From: Ectocarpus siliculosus
Lineage: Eukaryota > Sar > Phaeophyceae > Ectocarpales > Ectocarpaceae
Length of the DNA: 26,444 nt
NCBI GenBank assembly: GCA_000310025.1
Contig: FN649746.1
Span: forward strand, 1,706,224 to 1,732,667
Reading direction: 5' to 3'
The position numbers and the translations under genes are program-made. How positions within the stretch are numbered: the stretch's first letter is position 1; every line of letters begins with the position of its first letter. Under the pieces are notes generated by a model that saw only the letters and a list, made by a program, of their open reading frames with translations, was not told where the DNA came from and did no database searches. Below, one piece after another: positions 9,650-18,975 of this stretch.

Positions 9650-9838
9650 TTGGTAGATTCACTAAGAGACCGTAAACACTGCTGGAGAATATTGGAGTGG
9701 AACACAGGGATGACCAGCTACTCGTCGTTGCCGTTGGACCTCATAAAAAGGAAATACGACGAGCTGATGAAGATCGATCTCGAGGACATGTGCCTCATCC
9801 TGCCCTTTCGCGGGATGATGTATCGTGTGGGTATGCAG
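9650..9838 (+). CDS. Candidate orphan exon, unknown function
   Basis: The open frame runs from about 9650 and contains LPLDLIKRKYDELMKIDLED then MCLILPFRGMMYRVGMQ. It reaches CAG|GTATCA, a fair splice donor, at about 9838-9839. The regular charged/hydrophobic alternation is protein-like, but I do not recognise a family, and no partner exon was identified up- or downstream. It may be a gene fragment. If the frame is read through the donor it ends at 9877. Confidence 0.25.
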
Positions 9839-10004
9839 GTATCAACATCCCATTATTTCCGGAGACGTTACACGTGACGGCTTGTTCTTGGAAGCTTAGC
9901 CGGGGTCCAACAGTAGTCGAGCACAACGGAATGCTTCTTCTTGGTGCATTGCACTTCACAGTTGTCATCCGATTATTTTTCTTTTTTTATTAACTTCGGG
10001 TGTT

Positions 10005-10433
10005 TTAAAGGCACCAGCCGGGGCCGCACACAATCCTTATTCCATATCGCGGCGAAAACGAATGCTTCGCCGCCCCTGTCCACCGTAGAGTCCAGGTTTG
10101 TGAGCCAAATTGATCGCTCTCCGCATTGTTTGACATGGTGCCGGAAACGAGACCGATGTTGGGGCGGAGGACTTGCTCTCTGCCATGCAACAAACGCTGA
10201 CTGATGACTGATACAAACGTGGTCTGTGTGGAGTCGTCATAGACCAGTGCACTGGCCACACCACAAGGTAAGCGTTCTCCCGAACTTTTTGTGTTCAAGA
10301 CAAGCGAAAAATGGGCTGCAATTGAGCACTCATCCAGGGGAAAGCCGTGACCCTTAGCACATGCAAAGACAGCAGAGGTGGCGGTTTGTGGCATTCTCCC
10401 ATGGACGAGTAGCTGGTGGGTGCACACGAACAT
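10005..10433 (-). CDS. Hypothetical ORF, 142 codons
   Basis: This is one of the longest open frames in the left half that is not explained by repeats. It includes VASALVYDDSTQTTFVSVIS, then LLHGREQVLRPNIGLVSGTM and FGSQTWTLRWTGAAKHSF. The beta-rich, aromatic pattern of the second half looks like real protein, but I cannot assign a family. The first 50 codons look less protein-like, so the true start (or an acceptor) may be further in. It lies about 470 bases downstream of the reductase stop on the same strand, with no evidence of being part of that gene. Confidence 0.3.
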   Translation of the reverse strand: MFVCTHQLLVHGRMPQTATSAVFACAKGHGFPLDECSIAAHFSLVLNTKSSGERLPCGVASALVYDDSTQTTFVSVISQRLLHGREQVLRPNIGLVSGTMSNNAESDQFGSQTWTLRWTGAAKHSFSPRYGIRIVCGPGWCL

Positions 10434-10862
10434 CGTAAAAAATCCAAAAAGAGTTGTTTTAAGTCTATGTCAACAACCAGCTGGGGGTGACCTACCGTAT
10501 ATCTTCGGCGGTACAACTCAACCCTCACGAAAGTCCAACCAACCAATCAGGGCACTTCCGCCACCATCAACCAATGCTATTCGGCACTGCAGCAGTGCCT
10601 TCTGTCACTGCAGGGGTGTACGAGCAAAAATGGTCGTCCCGAATAGCGTTCCAGCCAGCATTCTAGGTTCTGCCGATGTTTGGGCACTTACAGTTGTCTA
10701 GAACAAAAAACATGGAACACATACAAAAACCTAGGACTATGCCAACCCCCCCCCCTCTCGAGAGAGAATGCACGACGAAGTCGAAACTCGACGAGAAAAA
10801 TAAAAAGGGTACGGCCTGAGGACCTTCGCAAAACAAATTCCAACAAACACATATGAATACTC
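10434..10862. other. Intergenic DNA downstream of the reductase gene
   Basis: No gene is recognised. A C-run (about 10746-10754) and a short palindromic CTCGAGAGAG stretch follow it. This interval would hold the 3' flank of the minus-strand reductase gene. Confidence 0.4.
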
Positions 10863-10868
10863 CACAAC

Positions 10869-10874
10869 TTTATT
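10869..10874 (-). terminator. Candidate polyadenylation signal of the reductase gene
   Basis: On the minus strand AATAAA lies 26 bases after the TAA stop at 10900-10902. Position and sequence fit a canonical poly-A signal. Poly-A signal use in this organism is not known from the window. Confidence 0.4.
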
Positions 10875-10899
10875 TGCGACCACCCTTACTAGGCAACAA

Positions 10900-13800
10900 T
10901 TAAAAAGAGAAGTGCATGTCTTCCGAGAACCCTAACGCTTCCAACGCGGGTACGCAGGCGAACTTGAGCATCGGCGGGGGGCCGCACATGAGAATGAGGG
11001 TGTCCGCCCCAGGTGGGGGCATGTGCTTCTCCACCATCTGCCAGGCACAGGGGATCGAAAGCGGCAAGGATCGGATGCTATTGGCCGTAGTTGCGATGTC
11101 GGGGGGGTTGACTACTCAGTTGGCGGGATACATATTGCTACTCGTAGACGGGGTACAACACAGACGGAAGGGGCGGGAGGGGGGGGGATCGCTGTCGCAA
11201 ACGTCCAAGATGTACTGCAACACGTAGACCCACTGTAGTGGGTTCTTCTAAGGCTCCCACCTCGCACAGCACGTTCTAACCACANNNNNNNNNNNNNNNN
11301 NNNNNNNNNNNNNNNNNNNNNNNNNNNNNNNNNNNNNNNNNNNNNNNNNNNNNNNNNNNNNNNNNNNNNNNNNNNNNNNNNNNNNNNNNNNNNNNNNNNN
11401 NNNNNNNNNNNNNNNNNNNNNNNNNNNNNNNNNNNNNNNNNNNNNNNNNNNNNNNNNNNNNNNNNNNNNNNNNNNNNNNNNNNNNNNNNNNNNNNNNNNN
11501 NNNNNNNNNNNNNNNNNNNNNNNNNNNNNNNNNNNNNNNNNNNNNNNNNNNNNNNNNNNNNNNNNNNNNNCGGGGGGGTAGCTGGTCTCCCGATTTGTGG
11601 CATAGCGTATAATAGAAGTAGTTTAGTTACTTTTCAGTCGTCCACTCAACATGACACGGAAAACCTGTTCAAGAACATACCTCCTTGCTAATGAAACCCT
11701 GGCTGTGCGCCCACCCCTCCGGAACGGTGTCGAGCGTGTAGTGGAACTTGAAGTTGGGGTTACTAGCCGCCTGAGAACAGGGAGAGAGAAGAAAAACAAT
11801 AAGGGGGCATATTTAGTAAGTCTCTCGCGCGAGAAGAACGAGCAACAAGGCCAAGGGGTTCTCACGAAAAGCATTGACCGCAGAGCAGCATAGTGTGCGA
11901 AACATCTGACCGGCAATGATGCATACGCTTGCAGTTCAGCGAAGAAAAAACTGCCTATACCGTAGTCAACACGTAAAAAAAAAAAAAAAACTATTCCAGA
12001 AAGAAATTGAAACACACGCAAATACCCATGGAAAACTCCCGGCGAGAACGTGAGCACTCCGGCTAGCGAACACAAGCACGTTGCGCATACCTGCCCATCA
12101 TCACCAGAATGCTCTCCATGCACACTCGCGACCAAAATCAACCGTGTTATCTGGACTGACTTCCATAATCTTCATTGCGTCTGTGCCTGGGGGGGCACAT
12201 GTGGTGTCTGCACAGTCCACCCCTGCCAGACCCCGTCCGTGTGGACCGGTAATCGCATACAACCCTTGTTCCTTCTCGCTAGCGTAACGCACAAAATACT
12301 CACATACACTTGACAACGTCTGGCATACACCCCAGCGAGAAACAAGGCTGAAACAGCGGGCCCTACACTCTGTTGCGAACCAGGACACATGCCCGGCCCG
12401 AGCAAGAATGATGGTCCAGAACAGGGCACCTCCTCTCAACTGCGTACCTCCATCACGTCTGTTGTTCCTCATTTCTCTCCAATGAATACCTCCATTGGTT
12501 TCTTCCTCCTGGTCCTCACAACCCTTCTTCATTACCGTTCGCTTTCCCTCTTCTCTGCCCGTGCCTTGCATTCTGTCTGAATGTCTATGTGATTCTCCCC
12601 CGACCCCCCACCCCTCTCACACACCCTCCCATCTCTCACCAGCTTCTCGATCATGTCCCGCAGCAAGATGTCGTCCTCCGACTTGTTGGCGAAAATAAGG
12701 CTCATCTCCACCAAGCCGGTGCTGCCTTCCCTCATGATCGCAGAGATGACTTGCAGCATCGGGGTGATGCCCGTGCCCCCGGCCATCATGCCGAGCTTCC
12801 GTACCTTCGGATTTTCGTCGCGTTATCGTCGACACCATCAAAAACGCCGGGGACCCAAAAAAAAACACAAGAGGGAATAAGGTTACAAGGCGTTACCCTG
12901 TTACCTACCACAGCAGCGGTCCCTCAATAACGCCGGGACATGCCCGTCAGGTTTACCGGCACAAAACCGGGCACCCGGCGCTATTTAGAGAATAAGACAA
13001 CTTGGCTATTCCAGCCGTGTCGCGCCATTTCACCGGCATTTTATCGGGCAATGGCTTTATTCAACCGGGACTATTGAGGGGCCTCTACTGTACTTCAGAA
13101 CCGTTCCTTCTGTGGACGTCAATCACGGCATACACATACACCATGTTGTTGCCTGCGAGCTAGGGAGAAACTACCGACGACCCGGACTTGGTCATCCCCA
13201 CGTGGTGCAATCTCTCTGTTCATGTTACGTTTGGCGAAAGGGGGGGGTTAGCTATCATGGAATCTCTCCCTTGTGGACAATGAAGTCGGCTGTTGTTCCT
13301 GGATAGGCAGCCACCCCGCACTGTGCTTGCATGCAACACAACACACCCGCTGTGAAGGGAGGGTACCACCGGTCCCCTCAAAAGAATGGCGACACTTCTT
13401 CATTCCCCTCTCAGCACCCAGACACAACCGCGTTCTCTTTCTCAAAAAAACAAATACACACCGTCCACAACAACACTACCCACCACGAACACAAACGAAC
13501 AAGAAAACAACAACAGCAACAACACCAGCAACACCAGCAGCAACACCAGCAACAACAACAACACCAGCAGCAACAACAACAACAACAACAACGACGACAC
13601 CAAACCCGACAACAGCTACTACTGTCGCCATTCACTACAGTACATCCCCCGCCACAAACTAAATAATACATAAACAGCAAGTGTTTCACCTGGCGGTCGT
13701 CCCGGCGCCTTATGCTGAAGTTTCCGGTCCCCAAATATGTCAGGTTTCCCTTCGGTCCTCGCATGTCCACAGTGTCCCCGATCTAGATAGACCCCACCGA

Positions 13801-14953
13801 AAGCACGACGGTGTGGCACGCAGCAGCAGACGGGCGTAAGATCGAGGTGAGAACAATCTGTAAACCGACGTCCATACTTTGAGAGTGATTGGTCCCACGT
13901 AGTCTCCATCTCGGCCTCTCCGTGTCTCTGTCTGTCAGTCTGTCTATCTCTGCGTCCGCGTTCATGTCCGTCTCTCTGTGTCTCTGCCTCTCCTGATTTC
14001 TCCCGCTATTTCTGTCTCTCCATCTCTCTCAAACAGCATCCACCGGTGGAGGGTGTTGAGCCTAAAATCTCCTTGCCCCGGGTTCCTCGTCTTTCCATCA
14101 GACATGAAACTAAGAAAAAAGTATCCTCACTGAAGACAAAAGCGTCCTTATCAAACAACACGTTCTGCAACCGAAGCCTCCGAGCTCCTTCAACACCCCC
14201 CTCACCTTGAGCCTTTCCAAGTGCATCGACATTTTTCCCCCGTCCGGGAACTTGGGGTGCTCATTCGGCCGGTACACCTTGATCACAAAGTCTACGTGGC
14301 CAAGCTAAATCGTGCAAGCAAGGTTGTGGTTGATGTTGTTGTCGTCGCAGTTGTTATTTTGTTGTTGTCGTCGCGTTGTCGTTGTCGGGATTTTTGTTGT
14401 TCCCATTGTAGTCGTCGTCGTTTTCCGCGCACCGCAGGACCAAAAATCCCCGAAAACCCGCGTTCCCCACCAGACGAAACCAAGCCAATACCCAGCACCG
14501 GCCAGCCACCGCCGGCGAAAAACCAGGAAGGCGCATTGTTTGGGGATGGATTATTATTTGTTGCGTCATCGCCATCGTTTGCCGGAACGGCAAAAAATAG
14601 CCCGCCGCCGCCGCCGCGAGATGCGGTGAAAAGCAAAACCGCCATGGAAAGGGATCAAATGGGCACAAATGATCCAGCGCACGAGCGAACAGGGCATGCA
14701 AGCAGCACAGGCAGGGGGAGGTGGGGGGGGGAGAGGGTCGAGATGCTGGTCAGCCCTACAACTGGTTTTAATGGGTATCGAGGTCAAGGACGCGCTGTCT
14801 GTTCCGCCCCGCCCCGTCCATGGCGAAGCCCCCCACGACAACTTGCGTTTTTCGCACATCTGCATTACATGCTGCATCAAAAGCGAAATATCACAACTCT
14901 CCGCCGGCATGCATCCGCAAAACCACTCGTTATCCCACGTGTTCCAAACCCAC

Positions 14954-14991
<38 letters not shown>

Positions 14992-16018
14992 CCCACGTTG
15001 ATGTCGGAGCTTGTCGGCGTGTACGACCTGGTGACAATCTTTCCATCAGCGTCGACGAACTTCATCGACACGTGCTGCCCGATGGGGAGCCCAAGCACGT
15101 GCTTCGGGCTCTGCAGCGCGAACCGGAACATCCTGGTGTCGTGCGAGAGCTCCACCTTCTCCTGCAGCCGGAAAGGAGCATACACCTCCGGCTGCAGAGC
15201 AATCTGTCAAGTGTGGTGGAAGGGAGACGTACTCTTATGATTTGCATGCCTTTGCTGTTAGACCATGGACCACGCGTCCTCGAGCGAAGGGTGGTGTACT
15301 CATGCATACGCAGGTCGCAGTCGTTACACCATGATCTCGCATCCCCACAATGCCGGGGCGGAGCGATATGCCGGGTTTTCGCCGGCCCAGGCTGCATACA
15401 TTTCACGAGTATGAAGCAGGGGTTAGTGAGTGAAAAAAAAAGCTTACTTTGATTAAGCGATTGAGCAAGCTCGCTCCAGCAAGTTGATAGAGTGAAGCAA
15501 CTAACTGCTCCAAGATGCACGCGACACGGTGTGACACCTTGCAACGAGGTACCGCTCCAAGACACGCGTGATTTGGTATTCCGCTCGTTCCAGCACGCGG
15601 AAAAACGATGAAGCAATTCCTTGGGACACACATGTGATATCTGAAGCTCGCTCCAGGACGACGAGACGGTGACGGAGCGCTTAAAGACGCACCAAGTGCT
15701 ACAAGATGCACAAAGCGATGCAAGAAGTGCTTCAAGATGCACGAAGTGATACAAGACGCACGAAAGGCTTCAAGACGCATGAAGCGGTTCAAGACGCCTG
15801 TCACCGGGGCGGGCGAGAGGGCCAAGAACACCACAGGACTCATCAGGACGAACGCGCTAAGTTGTAAGCCCGGCTACCCAAGTCTTTTTCAAATCATTTT
15901 TATATGGAAAATTTGTTAACTGCTGTACCTTCTTCTGCTTGGCGGAGCTGACGATGATGACCAGGAAGGTAACGGCCACTGACACGAGGGCCAGTGTCAC
16001 CTGTGGGTCTTGCTGCAT
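10900..16018 (-). CDS. CYB5R: NADH-cytochrome b5 reductase, membrane anchored, 7 exons
   Basis: This FAD enzyme passes electrons from NADH to cytochrome b5, for fatty-acid desaturation and sterol synthesis at the ER or outer mitochondrial membrane. Exons: 16018-15929, 15203-14993, 14291-14206, 13782-13690, 12804-12640, 11770-11681, 11037-10900. All introns are GT-AG with phases 0, 1, 0, 0, 0, 0, giving 290 residues (human CYB5R3 has 301). Residues 7-24 ([18 protein letters not shown]) form a signal anchor. FAD motifs are RSYTPTSS (89-96) and GGKMS (118-122). NADH motifs are GGTGITPM (169-176) and CGPPPM (263-268), and it ends EDMHFSF. All catalytic motifs are present. Start: this ATG precedes the anchor directly; the frame stays open upstream only through a TGTC microsatellite. 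The acceptor at 12805 is weak (CCGAAG). The N gap lies in intron 6. Confidence 0.95.
11285..11570. other. Assembly gap (286 N)
   Basis: The run of N lies within intron 6 of the reductase gene. The exons on either side join in phase 0 at GFISKE|MVEKH, as expected for the family, so no coding sequence appears to be lost. The right edge of the gap is a G-run, suggesting a homopolymer that blocked sequencing. Confidence 0.95.
12911..13090. mobile_element. MITE with Tc1/mariner-like ends in reductase intron 4
   Basis: The left end CAGCAGCGGTCCCTCAATA (from 12911) and the reverse complement of the right end, CAGTAGAGGCCCCTCAATA (to 13090), match at 20 of 26 positions over the full inverted repeat. 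CCCTCAATA is perfect. A TA follows the right end; the left flank reads CA, not TA. Length is 180 bp with no coding capacity. CAG-starting ends with a TA flank suggest a Tc1/mariner or pogo-derived non-autonomous element. The internal half contains CCGGCA/CCCGGCG stretches that could add secondary structure. Confidence 0.6.
13496..13612. repeat. CAA/CAG/CAC triplet microsatellite in reductase intron 4
   Basis: The plus strand is almost entirely ACA, ACC and GCA triplets. It gives artificial Gln-, Asn- and Thr-rich frames on the plus strand and a Cys-rich frame on the minus strand. It lies about 80-200 bases downstream of the exon 4 donor and is intronic. Confidence 0.9.
13914..14028. repeat. 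Pyrimidine-rich CTGT/CTCT low-complexity tract in intron 3
   Basis: Degenerate repeats of TCTGTCTG and TCTCTCTG on the plus strand, purine-rich on the gene strand. It lies in intron 3 of the reductase. No gene is seen. Confidence 0.6.
14310..14420. repeat. GTT/GTC triplet-rich tract in reductase intron 2
   Basis: Degenerate GTTGTTGTCGTCG-type triplets on the plus strand, next to exon 3. On the gene strand the tract reads AAC/GAC and lies right before the exon 3 acceptor region, displacing the usual pyrimidine tract upstream of CACGTAG|ACTTTG. Confidence 0.7.
14955..14992. repeat. CAA microsatellite forming the intron 2 splice donor
   Basis: About 11 CAA units on the plus strand, read as GTT/TTG on the gene strand. 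The exon 2 boundary at 14993 is immediately followed by GTGTTGTTGTTG, so the first bases of the repeat are the 5' splice site. Confidence 0.9.
15284..15398 (+). repeat. Dispersed intronic repeat, copy 1 (reductase intron 1)
   Basis: Contains a GTGTACTC...CGCAGTCG left part and a conserved core ACAATGCCGGGGCGGAGC ... TTTTCGCCGGCCCAGGCT. Matching copies occur at 22920-22992 (opposite strand) and 25570-25680, with a left part only at 23290-23335. It has no coding capacity. It is probably a short non-autonomous element, since copies lie in different introns of two genes. Confidence 0.75.
15440..15805. repeat. Degenerate minisatellite, about 18-bp unit, intron 1
   Basis: Best seen at 15684-15800, where units such as GTGCTTCAAGATGCACGAA, GTGATACAAGACGCACGAAA and GCGGTTCAAGACGCCTGT succeed each other. 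More diverged units with CTCCAAGAYGCACG extend left to about 15440. The array lies near the 5' end of reductase intron 1, ending about 125 bases from the exon 1 donor. Confidence 0.75.
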
Positions 16019-16052
16019 CAAACGAAAGGCAAAGCGACCAAGAGAGAGGGTG

Positions 16053-16059
16053 GACAGAC

Positions 16060-16100
<41 letters not shown>
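16053..16100. repeat. GACA/TGTC tetranucleotide microsatellite in the reductase 5' leader
   Basis: About 11 units of GACA on the plus strand, read as TGTC on the gene strand, ending 35 bases upstream of the ATG. It therefore lies in the 5' UTR or core promoter. The reading frame is open through it (Ser-Val-Cys-Leu repeats), which creates a false N-terminal extension of the ORF. Confidence 0.9.
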
Positions 16101-17480
16101 AAAATTAGACAGACACAAAACGAGAAAAGGTGGACAAAAATCGATTTCAAGAAATCTGCAAGCAAACCTAAAACCATTGGTATCGACGATACATCAAACA
16201 CCCGTAACTGGTCCAGCCAACACGGACGGCAGTATAGCCACAGGCTACTGCATGGTATACCAAGAGAGTAGGCATCTTTGTACATGCTGGAAAAAAGAAA
16301 AATAGACGAAAGCACGGCGGAAGGGGGAGCCACGCAACCCACACGAAGAGGAGATTGGTACATCTGTAGGTGGCCATTTGTATCTGCGCTAGCATCACGA
16401 AGAGTTTCCAAATTGGCTAGTGGTGATCCCGATCATGTCCAGGATTCGCTGTCGGGGATGGGTGATCACATCCTAAGCAACGCTAGGCGGCTACTTGTGC
16501 GTGGGACCAGCCTGCATACACGTAGTACAATGTCTACACCAACATCTAGATTCCATGTGCTTGTGCTTTCGCAGGCGGAACCCCCTGTGCGCTCTCGCAA
16601 GCCGTGTATGCTACAATGCGCCATACGTCTCCGAAAGCAAGAACTCTAAAACACGCAGATCATACCACGGCATCACGGACGCACAAACCACCACCCGAGC
16701 CTCCTCTTGGAACTGCTTTGTATGCACATGTGGTTGATTTTGTTATTTTTTCTCTGGTGGGACAGGTGCGTTTCTTCTCACACTTTCTTCTGCATGACAC
16801 TCGGAGGACCCGTCGGTACAATTACCCGTTACGTGTGGGGCTCGCGAGACACCATTGGTGGTGCGTGATGGCCGCTGAAAAGTCGCTGGGACTGGCTCTA
16901 TTTCAGGGGCTGCGAATCCGAACAAAAAATCCTTCAGGTATACATGAAAACTGAACAGGAACACTAGTGGGGTGCTTTCCTCTTTGGCGGTCTGTTTCTT
17001 GGTTGAGCGTGTCTTTTCCACCAGGAGCGGGATGTTTCTGGGTGGAGCAGAGAGTGTTTTCGTCATCATGATGGTTGCGCGTTTCGTCTATTGAGTACAC
17101 ACACGATATGGAAAGATCAGCATGGCGCTAGAGCTCACCACACAGGGTACATTTCAACGATCAACAAGAACAGATCCCCCACGAACATTAACAGCCTTGG
17201 CATCCGTAGCGATAAGCTTTGGTGGCAGGGTAGTGTTTGCATTTCTTCAATAGCCGACAACAGCACAGTTTTCATGGATGTGAAGTCTCTCGTGTGCCAC
17301 AAACACCGTACTTGTCAACCACACATGCAAACAGCGATTTTCATGGCTGCAGAAGGGACAAGGCTCTTGGCCACGCGACACAGAAGTCCTCTCGCACAAC
17401 TCTGGCAGCGGTCAATTCCCAAAAATTGAAAAATTCAAATATGTGGTGTAGCAGTCTACGTCACCGTTTTCGTCGAACAA
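16101..17480. other. Intergenic region upstream of the reductase gene
   Basis: No gene is recognised. ORFs up to 123 codons occur on both strands, overlap, and lack domain patterns. The interval should contain the reductase promoter, but I see no clear TATA or initiator. A stretch at about 17230-17430 has weak similarity to the direct repeats that follow. Confidence 0.4.
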
Positions 17481-17489
17481 TGTAACGAC

Positions 17490-17970
17490 CAGATGCGCTG
17501 CGTTTGCTGTCCACTATGGTACCAACAATGGGCACAGTATTTAGCGAGACAGCAGGGCATTATCATCACATTAACATCACGTTAACATCCAAAACACGAC
17601 ATCTCTACAATATATGATACTGTGTGTGTATTTATTATTCCTTAATACCTATCACGAGCAAGAACACACACCACCGACGACTCTCGAGGTCACCCCTCTC
17701 GGGACGGTCCGAACCCGAACAAAACTGTCCCATTTCTGGCACTTTACGTTCCGTTTTTTTTTTTTTTTTGTGGGATGATTTCACGTGTGTTGCGTTTGCT
17801 GTCGAATGAATACCAATATGAGTGTTCGCAACAGCAGAGCATGATTCGTAAGCATCCAAAAACACAACATAACCATGATGCTTTTCATGGGCAAGAAAAC
17901 ACAGCAGGAAGGAAATTTCGAGACAAGCCTTCACGAGACGGTCTGTGCCCGGACAACATTCCACACTGCA
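17490..17970. repeat. Diverged direct repeat, two copies
   Basis: Landmarks recur in the same order in both halves: TGCGTTTGCTGTC (17500 and 17791), ACAGCAGRGCAT (about 17550 and 17830), CATCCAAAAACAC (17586 and 17853), GCAAGAAMACACA (about 17660 and 17890), GGACGGTC/GAGACGGTC (about 17703 and 17936). Offsets shrink from about 292 to 235, so the second copy has lost sequence. A T-run at 17753-17769 lies between them. No coding function is visible. It may be a pair of old LTRs or a segmental duplication. Confidence 0.5.
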
Positions 17971-18051
17971 TTATTGTAGTGTACTCCGACTTCGTCATCG
18001 TTGTCACAGGACAACGTCCACCCACCTTCAACTTACAGCTATAGTCTTTAG

Positions 18052-18303
18052 GACGTTGTTTTCGGGGTACTGGGAAAACACAAGACATCGAAAAAAATTA
18101 CGAATCGAATTGAGTCGATCGACAACAAAATTGACGATGACCCACATGACGAACCTTCAGAAAACGACCATGACAAGGGCTCTAATGATAACTCCAACCC
18201 GGGTCAGAGGTCCATTTTAACCGAGATTGGTGATGGTGCGTGCTTATTGCGCTGTGTTTCGCGACGAATCCGCAACACGCCTGACCTCCACCATGTTATT
18301 TGA
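18052..18303 (+). pseudogene. ORF fragment with OTU-protease-like motif
   Basis: This open frame of 83 codons lies between stops and has no ATG. The order is: a basic start (KHKTSKKITNRIE), a strongly acidic, Asn/Ser-rich linker (DDDPHDEPSENDHDKG), then RSILTEIGDGACLLRCVSRR and PDLHHVI before TGA. The segment I-x-DG-x-C-L-x-R-x-V/S matches the start of OTU deubiquitinase domains (consensus DGNCLFR), where the Cys is the nucleophile. The acidic linker before it is also common in OTU proteins carried by mobile elements. Only this N-terminal motif is present; the catalytic His region is not seen. The assignment is by motif only, and the fragment is probably a relic. Confidence 0.3.
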
Positions 18304-18484
18304 CCAGATATCCATCCCCCATATATGTACGTATCTACTTTCCAGAAGGGATAAACACGAGCCGCTCCTACTACTTTATTCCAGTGTCGATCTTTAGCTT
18401 CAGTTCATGTCACACCTTCAAACATCGAATTGACTACAGCTGTAACGAGCCATTTGCAGCGGGATGGAATTTCGCGTCACCTAA

Positions 18485-18570
18485 ATATCACGGTCAGCCT
18501 ACCCCTCCCGCTGCACACATTCTATAGATATCACGGTCAGCCATACCCCTCCCGCTGTTCTTTCAAAATG
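18485..18570. repeat. 43-bp direct duplication
   Basis: ATATCACGGTCAGCCTACCC begins at 18485, and the near-identical ATATCACGGTCAGCCATACC begins at 18528. Both continue into CCTCCCGCTG. One tandem duplication, non-coding. Confidence 0.85.
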
Positions 18571-18975
18571 CCCGTGATGTGCACATCATACTTCTATTGT
18601 AGATGAACAATCTGTACAGCTAGTAGTTACATCTCGAACGGGTTGTCTGTCTTTCCACTACACCCTTCGGTACACCCCTCTCTTCCATCATTTTATCTCA
18701 ACTTTTCAGTCTCTGCTACTGTTGTTCAACTTGAGTCACCCCCGGGAGTGCATCTAACCGACCTCCCGAAAGCTACACATGTTCATTGTCTCTTAGCTTC
18801 TTAGCTCTCCTGCTCCTGCTGAAGACTTGTACACATACCTATCTTCAGTCGGTCAGACGTGGAGACGCGATGGTTTGTTGCCTCAATTTATCGTTTCCTT
18901 ACTGTCGTCGGGCGTTAGTCTGCTCTCAACCTAGATTCTCTACCGTTGAAACCACCGGATAGTGAGATAGATGTC
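18571..18975. other. Unassigned, pyrimidine-rich intergenic DNA
   Basis: The plus strand is T/C-rich with no ORF of note and no recognisable RNA or repeat. Confidence 0.35.

Noticed and set aside
13331-13673. Gln/Asn/Thr-rich plus-strand ORFs and a Cys-rich minus-strand ORF
   Set aside because: They are translations of a CAA/CAG/CAC microsatellite in reductase intron 4.
14221-15240. 339-codon plus-strand ORF, the longest in the window
   Set aside because: It runs antisense through exons 2 and 3 of the reductase and through triplet repeats in intron 2, which remove stop codons.
15857-16411. Extended N-terminus of the reductase upstream of the ATG at 16018
   Set aside because: The extension is a translated TGTC microsatellite and lacks any targeting pattern, while the ATG at 16018 gives a normal signal-anchor start of the expected length.
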